Part shown: one piece after another, positions 15,773 through 15,868 of the stretch | Position numbering within the stretch: the first letter of the stretch is position 1 | Layout: every line of letters starts with the position of its first letter | Made by a program: the position numbers and the translations under genes | The notes under the pieces: model-generated | Seen by the model: the letters and a program-made list of their open reading frames with translations, nothing else | What the model was told of the DNA's origin: nothing | Databases searched by the model: none | Assembly (NCBI GenBank): GCA_964448395.1 | Contig: CAYUWM010000040.1 | Coordinates: forward strand, 1 to 15,868 | From: CAYUWM01 sp964448395 | Lineage (GTDB): Bacteria > Chloroflexota > Dehalococcoidia > E44-bin15 | Direction of reading: 5' to 3' | DNA: 15,868 bases

Positions 15773-15868
15773 CTTTCCGGCAGTGGCATATTTTCCGCAG
15801 CCGCGTGCGCGACCAGTATCGTCTGCGCTGAGGCGTTTCACTTCCGTGTTCGGGATGGGAACGGGTGG
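15773..15868 (-). rRNA. rrf: 5S ribosomal RNA (5' end beyond the window)
   Basis: Read on the minus strand, the segment from the window edge carries the conserved 5S core, CCATCCCGAACACGGAAGT followed by GAAAC, with downstream helices (GGTCGCGCACGCGGCTGCGG) and a terminal GCCACTGCCGG. About 96 of the expected 115-120 bases are present; the first ~20 lie to the right. The 3' end is placed by homology and is good to a few bases. A 23S gene would be expected upstream, beyond the window. Confidence 0.93.

Overview
This window looks like an ordinary housekeeping stretch of a free-living, mid-GC bacterium. The gene set and order suggest a member of the Chloroflexota, possibly near Dehalococcoidia: a TIGR03936/DUF2344 protein next to a CNNM/CBS protein, groESL under a CIRCE element, lysA-holB-ricT, and an rpsU-yqeY / rplI-dnaB-dnaD-dnaC-HNH block beside a 5S rRNA. 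The taxonomic placement is inference from gene content, not from a database search. I see no tRNA, CRISPR array, insertion sequence, prophage gene or integrase.

Layout. (1) 1-2001, minus strand: a CNNM/CBS (HlyC/CorC family) membrane protein, a DUF2344 protein and the first codons of a histidine phosphatase that leaves the window, read as one tight operon from a strong promoter near 2053-2081. (2) 2145-5330, plus strand: tsaD with its own promoter, then groES-groEL behind a promoter/CIRCE operator and closed by a strong terminator. (3) 5396-6703, minus: an M16 zinc peptidase, convergent with groEL and divergent from the next unit. (4) 6740-10834, plus: a LACTB2-like metallo-beta-lactamase-fold protein, lysA (diaminopimelate decarboxylase), holB (DNA polymerase III delta') and ricT (PSP1 Fe-S protein). 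(5) 10831-14921, minus: rplI (with an unusual acidic tail), dnaB helicase, a DnaD-domain protein, a DnaC/DnaI-type loader ATPase and an HNH nuclease. (6) 14992-15868, minus: 5S rRNA (5' end beyond the window), rpsU and a GatB/YqeY protein, closed by a terminator.

How the genes work together. The minus-strand block from rplI to the HNH gene is a replication-initiation module (helicase, DnaD-type primosome protein, helicase loader) tied to ribosome genes. HolB, encoded on the facing operon, belongs to the clamp loader of the same replisome. TsaD makes the t6A tRNA modification, GroESL folds proteins, and LysA makes lysine. Promoters are unusually easy to read here: seven candidates share 17-bp spacers between sigma70-like hexamers, and several imply very short leaders.

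No clearly new system is present. The points most worth a second look are the about 80-residue acidic extension on ribosomal protein L9, the long out-of-frame overlap between the DnaD and DnaC-like genes, the stand-alone HNH nuclease locked into the replication operon, and the overlapping convergent 3' ends of ricT and the HNH gene, where a terminator sits inside coding sequence.
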